Positions 7,965-15,758 of a stretch of 19,314 nt of DNA are shown here, one piece after another. The DNA is from Flavobacteriales bacterium UBA5871. GTDB taxonomy: Bacteria > Bacteroidota > Bacteroidia > Flavobacteriales_D > Crocinitomicaceae. The stretch is taken from the NCBI GenBank assembly GCA_002432085.1, contig DJFN01000263.1, positions 10,609-29,922 on the forward strand. Direction: 5' to 3'. A program made the position numbers and the translations under genes. How positions within the stretch are numbered: position 1 is the stretch's first letter; each line of letters begins with the position of its first letter. The notes beneath the pieces were generated by a model that saw only the letters and a program-made list of their open reading frames with translations, was not told the origin of the DNA and ran no database searches.

Positions 7965-8014
7965 TTTCGGTCCTACCTGCCGGTAGGCAGGCTCCGGTCT
8001 CCAGTCGGCCGGTC
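7965..8014 (+). repeat. GTC-phased repeat array B, GC-rich part
   Basis: Units TTTCGGTC (7965-7972), CTCCGGTC (7992-7999), TCCAGTC (8000-8006) and GGCCGGTC (8007-8014) flank a palindrome at 7972-7991. They lie directly after the terB-like stop. TTTCGGTC contains TTCGGTC and CTCCGGTC contains TCCGGTC, both units of array A. Confidence 0.65.
7972..7991. repeat. 20-nt imperfect palindrome (REP-like)
   Basis: The arms CCTACCTGCC and GGTAGGCAGG pair at eight of ten positions, plus one G-T wobble and one mismatch. It lies in the convergent spacer between the TerB-like gene and the two-TM gene, and could serve as a transcription-end structure or a short interspersed repeat. No T-run follows on either strand. 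Confidence 0.55.
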
Positions 8015-8063
8015 TATAGCACGAAACGATACGCAGTTGGATCTGTTTTGGATTCAGTTCGTC

Positions 8064-8095
8064 CTGATGTCTTGACGTCCTGATATCCTAAAGTC
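8064..8095 (+). repeat. GTC-phased repeat array B, 8-nt part
   Basis: Four contiguous 8-nt units: CTGATGTC, TTGACGTC, CTGATATC, CTAAAGTC. Two are identical to units of array A and a third differs by one base from TTAAAGTC there. The array ends 2 nt before the stop of the minus-strand gene at 8098. Confidence 0.75.
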
Positions 8096-8097
8096 CA

Positions 8098-8703
8098 TTA
8101 TTTTTTCTTGCGCAGGTGATCTTCGACGCGTTTGGTGAGGATCTGGAACAGCAACTTGGCTTCTTTTTCATCGATCTTTCGACCGAAGCGGATGGTTTTT
8201 CCCATGTAGTCGAATTCGAGACGCTCGCCGCCGCGTACCCATGCAGAGCTTTCCCACACGGATTGAATGGAATTTTCCTTCGGCATGCTCACACGGATTT
8301 TTTCGATGTTCTCGAGGTAATATTCCTTTGCTTTTCCATAGCCGCGGGTGGAGTTTTTGATCGTCATGGCGATCTGGTCTACCTTCACCATTTCTTTTCC
8401 CCACAACAGCCACGCAAACGATCGCGCCACGCGGATGAAGTAGTACAGCCAGAATACAAGGAAGACGATGATGATCATTTGCGCCTGCTGGATTGCATCG
8501 GCAGTTGGCTTTTTCGCGCCCTGACCAACTTCGAACGCGAAACCGGAAAGCCATGCCCAGATAACAGTGGCGCCGATCACGGTCCACATGCAGAACCAGG
8601 CGCCCATCAGCGATCGCTGCCAGCCTGTACTCGCCGGTGTGATCACAAAAGTTGTCTTGTTGTCCTTGTCAACGTAGCTGATGCGTTCGCCAATCCATTT
8701 CAT
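8098..8703 (-). CDS. Two-TM membrane protein of unknown function
   Basis: This 201-residue protein has two predicted membrane helices, about residues 31-57 and 75-100, joined by a short hydrophilic loop. About 100 soluble C-terminal residues (VDQIAMTIKNSTRGYGKAKEYYLENIEKIRV ... GERLEFDYMGKTIRFGRKIDEKEAKLLFQIL) look like a PH-like beta-sandwich ending in a helix, similar in layout to bacterial PH/DUF304-type membrane proteins. That resemblance is by eye only. It ends with a basic tail, HLRKKK. The ATG at 8703 lies only 5 nt after a perfect minus-strand TAATTTTG box (8708-8715), so its mRNA could be leaderless or nearly so. The gene follows the terminator of the T9SS gene and is separately transcribed. 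Confidence 0.8.
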   Translation of the reverse strand: MKWIGERISYVDKDNKTTFVITPASTGWQRSLMGAWFCMWTVIGATVIWAWLSGFAFEVGQGAKKPTADAIQQAQMIIIVFLVFWLYYFIRVARSFAWLLWGKEMVKVDQIAMTIKNSTRGYGKAKEYYLENIEKIRVSMPKENSIQSVWESSAWVRGGERLEFDYMGKTIRFGRKIDEKEAKLLFQILTKRVEDHLRKKK

Positions 8704-8707
8704 GCGG

Positions 8708-8715
8708 CAAAATTA
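8708..8715 (-). promoter_or_regulatory. -7 box next to the start codon of the two-TM gene
   Basis: The minus strand reads TAATTTTG, an exact TAnnTTTG match, with only 4 nt between it and the ATG at 8703-8701. Transcription would begin at or inside the start codon. Confidence 0.45.
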
Positions 8716-8721
8716 GCAAAT

Positions 8722-8750
8722 AAAAAAGGCACCCGTTGCCGGATGCCTTT
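8722..8750 (-). terminator. Rho-independent terminator of the Omp28-like T9SS gene
   Basis: Arms at 8750-8740 and 8735-8725 form an 11-bp stem (core AAAGGCA/TGCCTTT plus CCG/CGG and one wobble) with a 4-nt loop, followed on the minus strand by a six-T run. It lies 22 nt after the stop at 8772. Confidence 0.92.
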
Positions 8751-8771
8751 CATTGTTATCATTCGGAATGA

Positions 8772-10808
8772 TTATTCGATCACGAGGCGTTTTTGTACCA
8801 CGGCGTTGTCGAGTACGAGCTCGATGATGTATACGCCGGAAACATAGTTCGCTGTGTTCAGCGGAATGATGGAAGAACCAGTCATTGTTCCGTAGTTGCG
8901 TGCTGCGATTTCTTTTCCGGAAAGATCCAGGATACGAACAGCAACGTTGCTTTCTTTCTGCAGGTTCACTTCGATGTTAGCCAGGTCGGTAGCCGGGTTC
9001 GGGTACACGTTCAGGGAAGCGTCTATCTGATCCAGCTCGTTCAGACCAACCTGTACAGTTGTTCCGTCTACGAAACCGTTGTCGATCGCCTCATCGATAG
9101 TGGCTTTACCAGCGTTGTCGATTGTTCCGTTCGGAGCAATGAGCAAACCGATGATGTGGATTTCGTTCTCATCCCATGTCGGAGGAATGTAGAAGATACC
9201 GTCGATCGTGTGCGTTTCACCGACGTTTACCGTTGCAGGGAAAGAATTCGCATAACCGCCGAAAGAAGGCTCGATCGCACGTGCTACGTGGTCGTAAACC
9301 ATTTGTGCAGCAGGAACCGGGTTTGGCAGGGATTCGTAACCACCCATTACACCGTTACCACCGCCTGCGTAAGCGTTTACCTGTGACCAGCCTGCACCCG
9401 TACCGGTTACACCGTCTTCGGTGAGCACGATAGCCAGTTTGTAGTTGCTGTTCGCTGCCATGTTGAATTCAGCCGAAACGGATACGTGAAGCTCACGTGT
9501 TACCGGATCCCAGATAGCACCGTTGGTGATCACCGCAGTTGGAGCAATAACGATACGGTCAAGGAATGGATCTTCCATTTCGGATGGGTCCATGTCGCCG
9601 CCACGGTCAACCAATGCACTTGGGTAACCAGCGATCAATCCGCCGATAGCAGCATCGTATTCTGTTACGGTCATCGGATCGGCGTTGTGAACAGCGATTC
9701 CAGCCCAGTATTGTCCGTATTTGGTTTCCATTTCGTCCATGAATACAGCACCGCGTGGACACCACTGGCACCATGTTCCTGTTCCTTCTTCACCAACAAC
9801 CACTTTACCGGCAGCAGGCGTGATCGGATCGATTGTAATGGAAGCTTCGTCATCATTTGCGTCACCGTCTGTAGCGTTGCCGTTTACGTTGCTAACTGTT
9901 GCAACCATGTCGTTGCTGCCTGAGATGAGTGTATGCGTGCCTGTAAGATCAACAGTTGTTTCCGCGAGGGAAGCCAGTGTCAGGCCGGATACGCTTTGCG
10001 AGATCGTGTTACCGTTGTAAACCACGTCAACATCGAAAGAGTTGATCACAGAGGTACCCAGGTTGCGAACGGTTACTTTTGGAGTCACCACATTTCCGGA
10101 CAGCGGACCTTCATCGAATGCGACCAGAGTCACAGCAGCGTTGAGCGCAGGAAGCGTGTAAGGCGTAATGGTGTACTGGAAGTCATCGATGTAGTACTGT
10201 GCATCGTATGGTGAGTTAGCATCCACCGGGAAAATATCGATGGAAGCGATCTGGTTCGTCGGGTTGGCGAAGCTGCCGATAGAAACGTCATCGATGAATA
10301 CTTCCCACTGGTTGGTGTTGAAGTTGATATCGAGACGGAAGTTGAACCAGGTATTCTGAGTGTATGAACCTGTAAAGTTCAAACCAGCCTGGTTAACCAT
10401 CTGCAGGGAGCCATCCTGGTGGAAGTAGCAATCCATCGCCCAGACCTGGCCGATAGTCGCATTGCGCTGCAGGTTGAAATAACCCGCTTTTCCGGTTGGA
10501 ACCTTGATGTTGAATTCCATGGAGAACTGACCTGTATTCAACACACCGAAGTTCTTCACGAGGTCGGTAGGACCACCGGTAGCAGAAGTACTGGAAAAGA
10601 AAATGGAGTTGCTGCCGCTGACAGCGTCCGCATTGGAAACGAGCACGTCTTCAGCGCCGCCAACTGTACCACTCCAGGTCGTCCAGGCACCGCCGCTTTG
10701 CTGTGCCATTGGCTGACCTGCCGTGTAAGAGTCAAAATTATCGGAGAACGTCTGTGCTGATGCTGCAAAAGCCGTAAACGCTCCCAACGAGAGTAATACT
10801 TTTTTCAT
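8772..10808 (-). CDS. Secreted Omp28-related protein with T9SS type A sorting domain
   Basis: This 678-residue exported protein has a signal peptide MKKVLLSLGAFTAFAASA (1-18), cut before QTF. Residues about 20-215 resemble a LamG/concanavalin-like beta-sandwich (SDNFDSYTAGQP, FSMEFNIKVPTGKAGYFNL, YYIDDFQYTI). Residues about 220-330 look CARDB/Ig-like. An Omp28-like thioredoxin-fold region follows, with the GTWCQWCPRG motif (CxxC at 347-350), YPSALVDRG and a long C-terminal beta region. The C terminus (about 605-678) is a type A sorting domain: LNVYPNPATD, VRILDLSGKEI, SGVYIIEL and a basic KRLVIE end. Such domains send proteins through the type IX system to the cell surface or medium. An upstream TATATTTA (10833-10840) is one base off the -7 consensus. 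A strong terminator follows the gene. Confidence 0.92.
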   Translation of the reverse strand: MKKVLLSLGAFTAFAASAQTFSDNFDSYTAGQPMAQQSGGAWTTWSGTVGGAEDVLVSNADAVSGSNSIFFSSTSATGGPTDLVKNFGVLNTGQFSMEFNIKVPTGKAGYFNLQRNATIGQVWAMDCYFHQDGSLQMVNQAGLNFTGSYTQNTWFNFRLDINFNTNQWEVFIDDVSIGSFANPTNQIASIDIFPVDANSPYDAQYYIDDFQYTITPYTLPALNAAVTLVAFDEGPLSGNVVTPKVTVRNLGTSVINSFDVDVVYNGNTISQSVSGLTLASLAETTVDLTGTHTLISGSNDMVATVSNVNGNATDGDANDDEASITIDPITPAAGKVVVGEEGTGTWCQWCPRGAVFMDEMETKYGQYWAGIAVHNADPMTVTEYDAAIGGLIAGYPSALVDRGGDMDPSEMEDPFLDRIVIAPTAVITNGAIWDPVTRELHVSVSAEFNMAANSNYKLAIVLTEDGVTGTGAGWSQVNAYAGGGNGVMGGYESLPNPVPAAQMVYDHVARAIEPSFGGYANSFPATVNVGETHTIDGIFYIPPTWDENEIHIIGLLIAPNGTIDNAGKATIDEAIDNGFVDGTTVQVGLNELDQIDASLNVYPNPATDLANIEVNLQKESNVAVRILDLSGKEIAARNYGTMTGSSIIPLNTANYVSGVYIIELVLDNAVVQKRLVIE

Positions 10809-10897
10809 AGAGAAGTAGAATTTAAAGATGGTTAAATATACGCCTATCGCTGTCGAAAAAGAAACAAGTCGGAGACTTATTCTTGAAATCTTAAGAA

Positions 10898-10922
10898 GCC
10901 GGCTAACGAAACGCTAACCGGC
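10898..10922 (-). terminator. Hairpin after the M42 peptidase gene
   Basis: Two 11-nt arms, GCCGGCTAACG (10898-10908) and CGCTAACCGGC (10912-10922), pair fully with two wobbles around a 3-nt loop. It lies 13 nt past the peptidase stop. The following T-tract on the minus strand is short and interrupted, so terminator is likely but not certain. Confidence 0.7.
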
Positions 10923-10935
10923 CTCATCGTTATTT

Positions 10936-12018
10936 TTAATCGAAATAGCTGAAGGAACGCGTTGGTTTCAGGCGTTTCAGCGAGTTGTAGATCAGCGAAA
11001 TAGTGCCTTCCACATCGTCTCTGTGACACATTTCAACGGTTGTGTGCATGTAACGCAATGGCAACGAGATCAATGCCGATGGTACGCCATCGTTCGAATA
11101 AGCGAACGCATCCGTATCTGTTCCCGTAGCTCGTGAGGCGGCTGCACGCTGGAAATCGATTTTTTCTTTTTCTGCCGTCTCGATGATATAAGCCAGCAGT
11201 TTGTTGTGAACCGCCGGACCGTAAGTCAGCACCGGGCCTTTCCCCGAAGACAGGTCGCCTTGTTCAATTTTGTTGATCATCGGCGTCTGCGTATCGTGGC
11301 ATACATCCGTTACGATGGCCAGGTTCGGCTTGATACGATTGGCGATCATTTCAGCTCCGCGGAGTCCGACTTCTTCCTGAACGGCGTTGACGATGTAGAG
11401 ACCGAAAGGCAGTTTGACCTTGTTTTCTTTGAGCAAACGCGCCACTTCGGCGATCATGAATCCGCCCATGCGGTTGTCGAGTGCGCGGCCCACATAGCGA
11501 TTGCCGTTCATGACCATGAATTCGTCTTCGTAAGTGATCACACAGCCTACGTGAACGCCCAGCGCTTCGACTTCTTCTTTCGTCGTACAGCCGAGGTCAA
11601 GGCAAATGTTTTTCATGGAAGGCGCTTCTTCCTTCTCATGACGTGTGTGAATGGCCGGCCAGCCGAAAATAGCTTTTACGATGCCTTTCGAAGTGTGGAT
11701 GTTGACGCGCTTGGAAGGTGCGATCTGGTGATCCGAGCCACCGTTACGGCGCACATAGATGAAACCGTCCTTGGTAATATAATGGACAAACCAGGAAATC
11801 TCATCTGCATGTGCTTCGATCACGACACGGAAAGGTGCATCGGGATTGATGATGCCGACAGCCGTTCCGTAAGCGTCAGTTTCGAATTTGTCCACATATG
11901 GACGCACATAATCCATCCAGATCTTTTGTCCTTCCGATTCGAAACCGGTTGGCGATGGATTGTTCAGGTAGGTTTGAAGAAATTTCTCGGATTGTTTGTT
12001 GATGATCTTTTTGCTCAT
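10936..12018 (-). CDS. M42 family metallo-aminopeptidase
   Basis: This 360-residue cytosolic di-metal aminopeptidase belongs to the M42 (FrvX/TET/glutamyl-aminopeptidase-like) family, which forms large tetrahedral complexes that trim peptides. Metal ligands and catalytic residues are all visible: H70 and D72 in IEAHADEISW, bridging D181 in GRALDNRMGG, catalytic E215 with E216 in VQEEVGLRGA, D238 in IVTDVCHD, and H325 in LRYMHTTVE. No signal peptide is present. The ATG lies 2 nt after the stop of the large T9SS protein gene on the same strand, so the two are very probably on one transcript, with this gene distal. A hairpin follows the stop. Specificity (acidic or broad) cannot be read from sequence. 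Confidence 0.94.
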   Translation of the reverse strand: MSKKIINKQSEKFLQTYLNNPSPTGFESEGQKIWMDYVRPYVDKFETDAYGTAVGIINPDAPFRVVIEAHADEISWFVHYITKDGFIYVRRNGGSDHQIAPSKRVNIHTSKGIVKAIFGWPAIHTRHEKEEAPSMKNICLDLGCTTKEEVEALGVHVGCVITYEDEFMVMNGNRYVGRALDNRMGGFMIAEVARLLKENKVKLPFGLYIVNAVQEEVGLRGAEMIANRIKPNLAIVTDVCHDTQTPMINKIEQGDLSSGKGPVLTYGPAVHNKLLAYIIETAEKEKIDFQRAAASRATGTDTDAFAYSNDGVPSALISLPLRYMHTTVEMCHRDDVEGTISLIYNSLKRLKPTRSFSYFD

Positions 12019-12020
12019 GC

Positions 12021-15000
12021 TTAGCGGATTAACGTGATATTTCCCTTTATGATGTGTTCTTCACCGTCGACACATACCGCACGAAGGTAATAATCATACA
12101 CATCGGGATCAACCAGTTTTCCACGAAAGGTTCCGTCCCAGCCGTTATTGCTGGAAAGCGTTTCAAAAATTAATTCGCCCCAGCGGTCAAATACCCGGAA
12201 TTCGATCTCGGTCGCAATGGCGCTTCGGACAAATAACATATCGTTTTCACCGTCGCCGTTGGGTGAAAAAGCGTTCGGCACGAATACATAACGCGCGTCG
12301 CAAGGCGTGAACAGTACTTTGACCGTTACGTCGTCGGTTTTGACGCAAATGCCGTCCGTTACGGTAACCGTATAGGTTGTTGTTTCTTCCACCGTAGCCT
12401 GCGTTACGCGGTTGTTTGGAGCCGTCAGCCCTGTTGTTGGCGACCATTGATAACTGTAGCCCGGCGGATTGGCTGTCAGGGTGCTCGTTCCGCCTTCAAC
12501 GACATTGGAAGGCTCGGCGGTTGCCGTTACAGATCCGGGAATGTTTCCGACATAGATCAGGACCGAATCTTTGTCCATACAGCCATTCGAGCCGTTGGCT
12601 GTTACAATGACCCACGTGTTTTCGGTCGGAGCAGCATTTACCTGGTTATCCTGCGCAGTTGGCGTGAGGATTTCCATCGGTTCCCAGACATAATCGAAAG
12701 TAACGCCCGGAACATCGATATCGGCTGTGAGCAGCGTAGATTCACCGAGACAAATGGAATCGTTTCCGGTTATGACGAGCGATCCGCCGACAAAGTAAAC
12801 CGTAACGCTGTCATCACGACTGCATGCTGCATTCGAAAGGCGGATGTAATAAGTTGTCGTTGTGGTTGGTGTGATCGTCAGCGTAGAATCGGCTGTTGAA
12901 ACGTTGAGCGTATCGGAGAAATCCGGTGTGCCCGACCAGATAAAAGTGTCGGAGCTTCCGTCGCTGTCGGCCGTGAAAGTCAGCTCCATCGGCGACCAAA
13001 GGATCGTATCGTTGGAAACGCTCAGGTGCAGCTCCGGTAAAACGGTAATGACGATTTCGGCCGTGTCGGTCAGCAAACAAACGCTGTCGGTTACGTAGAG
13101 GTAAACCGTGTAATCGCCGGGCTCGGTGTATGTCACAGTCGGATTGAAGATTTCAGAAGTCGAATCGCCGTTGCCGAAATCCCACAGGTAGCTGTCGGAA
13201 GCCGAGCTGTTGTTGTCGAAAGTAACGGTAAAGTCTTCGCAGCCGAGCACGTCATCGGTCACGAATTCGGCTTTCGGGATGAGCTCGAAATCGAATTTAA
13301 AGATGAGGTTGTTGCAGTTGTCGCTGAGGTTTTGGCTCGACCACGCGCCCGGAGAGGTCGGGAAGTCGCTTTCGCCACCGCAGCCACCGCAAACGGATTG
13401 GTAGATCACCCCGTTTTTATCAAAGCGCGATGTACCGCCGTCGACGTGTTCGCCCGCTTCATCGCCACCGATGTAGGAGCCGTAAAGCATGCCATCGAAA
13501 TCGCGATCGATTACCGCCAGGTAGAAATCGAAACCGTTGGCCGGTGAAGATTGGAAAGCGTTGGCTGTAACCGGCATGCCGCTGAGCGGCGTGGACTGCA
13601 GAATGTTGGCGCCCCAGCCCGAAATGTACATATTGCCGCAAATGTCGACCAGGAAAGCGGAAGGCGAGATATTGATCGCACCGTTGCCGTTTCCGATGAT
13701 AGTTGAGTTCTGTACGGCTGTCAGATCGGGCGTGAGCTTCATCACGAACTGGCAGCTGTTGGGATTACCTGTCGCGTTGATAATAGGGAAGGTTCCGCCC
13801 ATCGATTGCCCGTATAAGTAAACGTTGTCGGCGCGGTCGATTTCTGCAAAGAAGGCCTGATCGTACAAGCTTGTTCCGATATAGGAAACACGTGTCAGCG
13901 TTTGTCCGTTCGGCGTGAGCTTACCCACAAAACCGTCTGTTTTTCCGCCCTGGTACGACGATTGCCAGGCACCGGTTGTTCCGGGAAGGTTATTACTGCT
14001 GGTTCCGCCGGCAAATACGATGTTGAACGATGAATCGATTTTAACGGAATAGCAGGCGTCGTTGTTCGAACCGCCGAAGTAGCTCGACCATTGCAGTGCC
14101 GAAAGATCAGAGCTCAGCTTGAAGATCACGCCGTCCTGCTGACCGCCGATCGCCGGCTGAAAGGCATTTAGTATCGGGAAATTCGTCGAACGTGTGCAGG
14201 AAGCGATAAGACAGTTGCCCAGCGAATCGATCATGATCTCGCCGCGGAACTGGTCGCCGTAATTGGTTGTGAGTGAATCGTAGGCCGCGGCGCTGCCATA
14301 ATTTCCCGAAGTGACTTTATAATTCGCGCCGTCGTTCAGCGAGCCGCCCATGTAAGTGGAACCAAGCAGGTTGTGGCCGTTGGCACTGAATTTTGCGACG
14401 TAAATATCCGTTCCGGTCGTTCCGAAATTGGTTCCGTTCGAAAGCACGTTCAGAGGTGTTCCGCCGCCGTGTGAGGACTGAAATCCGTTGACGATCGGGA
14501 AGTCGGTGCTGGACGTAACGCCGTAGATGTAAACGTTGTTTTGCCGGTCGCAGATCAGACTGTGCGAAGTTTCCGTTCCCTGCGTGTTATCGCCGCCGCC
14601 GAGGAAAGTTGTCCAGAGCATCGTGGTCCCATCCGGCGAGTAGCGCGAGATAAACGCATCGGTCGTGACACTTCCACCGACATTCTCCACCGTGAAATTG
14701 GAGGTAACGTCGTAGCCAAGCGGATCGGGAGTCGGGTAGGCGTTGCCGTAGATCGTTCCGGCCGAAAATGCGCTGGCGTCGTAGCCATAAGTGGCCGTCA
14801 TCCCGAAATTATCGGTCACGGAGCCGCAATATGTCGCAAAAACGAGAATCGGGTCGATAATCAGCACGGCGTCCGGGTGGTATTTTCCGAGTGTAAATGA
14901 AACGCGGTCGCCATCGAGCTTAAAGCTGCACTTTACATCGGTTATTTTTCCGTTAAGCAATTGCCAGGCAATCGGTGCTTTTTCGATGAAATCGCCCAGA

Positions 15001-15578
15001 GCCGTAGAAACGATGAGGTTTCCCTGGTCATCGATTTTCATGCCTTTGATGCCTTTGTATTGAATGCGGATCGCATCGGGATTGCTGCCCGGCTTGCACC
15101 ACAGTTCGTACTTGAAGCGCGCGTTGTCGTCGAAGACTTTCAGGTCCACATCCGGGTAAAAATCGAGCATCGTGATTTCGCCGTAGCCGAACACATCGTT
15201 GGCCCATTTCGTGCTGTCGTTTCCGATGAAGTAGTTGTAATAATGATCGGTAGACCCGTTTTTTTCGATCCGCGTTACTTCAGACGAACCGAGGAAATGT
15301 GCGGCGACGACCGTCGAAGAATAAGCAGAAGCATCGATACCTGCGCCCGGATTGGCGTGTGCTTTCTTCAGGGCGGAATAATCGCGGATGTCGTAGAGAA
15401 AGCCGTGCTGCTGCAGCCAGATCGTGTGCTGCTGTGACCGCGATTGAAACAATACCTGCTTCGGCCATTGTCCTTTGTTCTCAATCAGTGCGTGAAAGAG
15501 CGAATGGCGATGTTCCGGTTCCTGTGCAGTAACCTGGAATACACCAAATAACAAGCAGACGGCCAGCAGCGTTCTCAT
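12021..15578 (-). CDS. Giant secreted beta-propeller/PKD protein with CHU_C (T9SS type B) C-terminal domain
   Basis: About 1185 residues from the ATG at 15578. The start gives a clean signal peptide, MRTLLAVCLLFGVFQVTAQ. The longer frame would begin with GTG at 15617, inside a hairpin, so the first ATG is preferred. Positions below use the longer frame. An N-terminal domain (about 35-260; ENKGQWPKQVLFQ, VDLKVFDDNARFKYEL, VLIIDPILVFATYCG) typical of Bacteroidota SBBP proteins comes first. SBBP/beta-propeller-like repeats follow at about 260-780 (FLGGGDN, STYMGGSLNDG, YFGGSNNDACYSVKID, YIGGDEAGEHVDG). A PKD domain is at about 785-865 (YLWDFGNGDS, YTEPGDYTVYLYVTDS), Ig-like repeats run to about 1100, and the C-terminal CHU_C domain has VFVPNAFSPNGDGEND, FRVFDRWGELIFE and GWDGTFRGK. 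That domain marks T9SS export. Likely a surface or adhesion protein; ligand unknown. Confidence 0.93.
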   Translation of the reverse strand: MRTLLAVCLLFGVFQVTAQEPEHRHSLFHALIENKGQWPKQVLFQSRSQQHTIWLQQHGFLYDIRDYSALKKAHANPGAGIDASAYSSTVVAAHFLGSSEVTRIEKNGSTDHYYNYFIGNDSTKWANDVFGYGEITMLDFYPDVDLKVFDDNARFKYELWCKPGSNPDAIRIQYKGIKGMKIDDQGNLIVSTALGDFIEKAPIAWQLLNGKITDVKCSFKLDGDRVSFTLGKYHPDAVLIIDPILVFATYCGSVTDNFGMTATYGYDASAFSAGTIYGNAYPTPDPLGYDVTSNFTVENVGGSVTTDAFISRYSPDGTTMLWTTFLGGGDNTQGTETSHSLICDRQNNVYIYGVTSSTDFPIVNGFQSSHGGGTPLNVLSNGTNFGTTGTDIYVAKFSANGHNLLGSTYMGGSLNDGANYKVTSGNYGSAAAYDSLTTNYGDQFRGEIMIDSLGNCLIASCTRSTNFPILNAFQPAIGGQQDGVIFKLSSDLSALQWSSYFGGSNNDACYSVKIDSSFNIVFAGGTSSNNLPGTTGAWQSSYQGGKTDGFVGKLTPNGQTLTRVSYIGTSLYDQAFFAEIDRADNVYLYGQSMGGTFPIINATGNPNSCQFVMKLTPDLTAVQNSTIIGNGNGAINISPSAFLVDICGNMYISGWGANILQSTPLSGMPVTANAFQSSPANGFDFYLAVIDRDFDGMLYGSYIGGDEAGEHVDGGTSRFDKNGVIYQSVCGGCGGESDFPTSPGAWSSQNLSDNCNNLIFKFDFELIPKAEFVTDDVLGCEDFTVTFDNNSSASDSYLWDFGNGDSTSEIFNPTVTYTEPGDYTVYLYVTDSVCLLTDTAEIVITVLPELHLSVSNDTILWSPMELTFTADSDGSSDTFIWSGTPDFSDTLNVSTADSTLTITPTTTTTYYIRLSNAACSRDDSVTVYFVGGSLVITGNDSICLGESTLLTADIDVPGVTFDYVWEPMEILTPTAQDNQVNAAPTENTWVIVTANGSNGCMDKDSVLIYVGNIPGSVTATAEPSNVVEGGTSTLTANPPGYSYQWSPTTGLTAPNNRVTQATVEETTTYTVTVTDGICVKTDDVTVKVLFTPCDARYVFVPNAFSPNGDGENDMLFVRSAIATEIEFRVFDRWGELIFETLSSNNGWDGTFRGKLVDPDVYDYYLRAVCVDGEEHIIKGNITLIR

Positions 15579-15616
15579 AACGGAAAGATAGTATTTTATG
15601 CTTAATGGTTGCTTCA

Positions 15617-15639
15617 CGCAAACAGTTTTGCTGTTTGCG
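15617..15639. repeat. Perfect 9-bp inverted repeat (hairpin/operator-like)
   Basis: Arms CGCAAACAG (15617-15625) and CTGTTTGCG (15631-15639) are perfect complements around TTTTG. It lies in the divergent spacer between the giant T9SS gene and dinB, 38 nt upstream of the preferred ATG of the T9SS gene. No T-run follows on either strand, so an operator or mRNA structure is more likely than a terminator. Confidence 0.7.
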
Positions 15640-15707
15640 GTCTACAGTTGACCGGTCTCCAGTCTCCGGTTTCGTACTTAACATTAGACCGATGACTGAA
15701 GACAGGA
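15636..15707. repeat. GTC-phased repeat array C, in two opposing orientations
   Basis: Plus-sense units TGCGGTC, TACAGTT, GACCGGTC, TCCAGTC, TCCGGTT run from 15636 to 15671. After a 15-nt gap, three opposite-sense units GACCGAT, GACTGAA, GACAGGA fill 15687-15707, ending 2 nt before the -33 element of the dinB promoter. TCCAGTC also occurs in array B. Confidence 0.6.
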
Positions 15708-15709
15708 GA

Positions 15710-15738
15710 TTGTGTGACTGATAAAAAGTTTATTTTTG
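15710..15738 (+). promoter_or_regulatory. Strong Bacteroidota-type promoter of the dinB-nlpC pair
   Basis: TTG (15710-15712), an 18-nt spacer and TATTTTTG (15731-15738) match the TTG-N19-TAnnTTTG pattern almost exactly. The predicted start of transcription, about 15745, falls before the ATG at 15759 and after a GTG at 15714 in the same frame, which rules out that GTG as start. Confidence 0.8.
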
Positions 15739-15758
15739 ATAAACGAATCTTGAAAACG

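Noticed and set aside
524..8095. Reading the short repeat arrays as CRISPR.
   Set aside because: Units are 7-8 nt, abut without spacers, and no cas genes are present.
11206..12024. A 272-codon plus-strand frame opposite the M42 peptidase.
   Set aside because: The peptidase has all its metal ligands on the other strand; this is antisense.
15714..15758. N-terminal extension of the DinB-like protein from a GTG.
   Set aside because: The extension overlaps the best promoter in the window (15710-15738), so it would not be transcribed.
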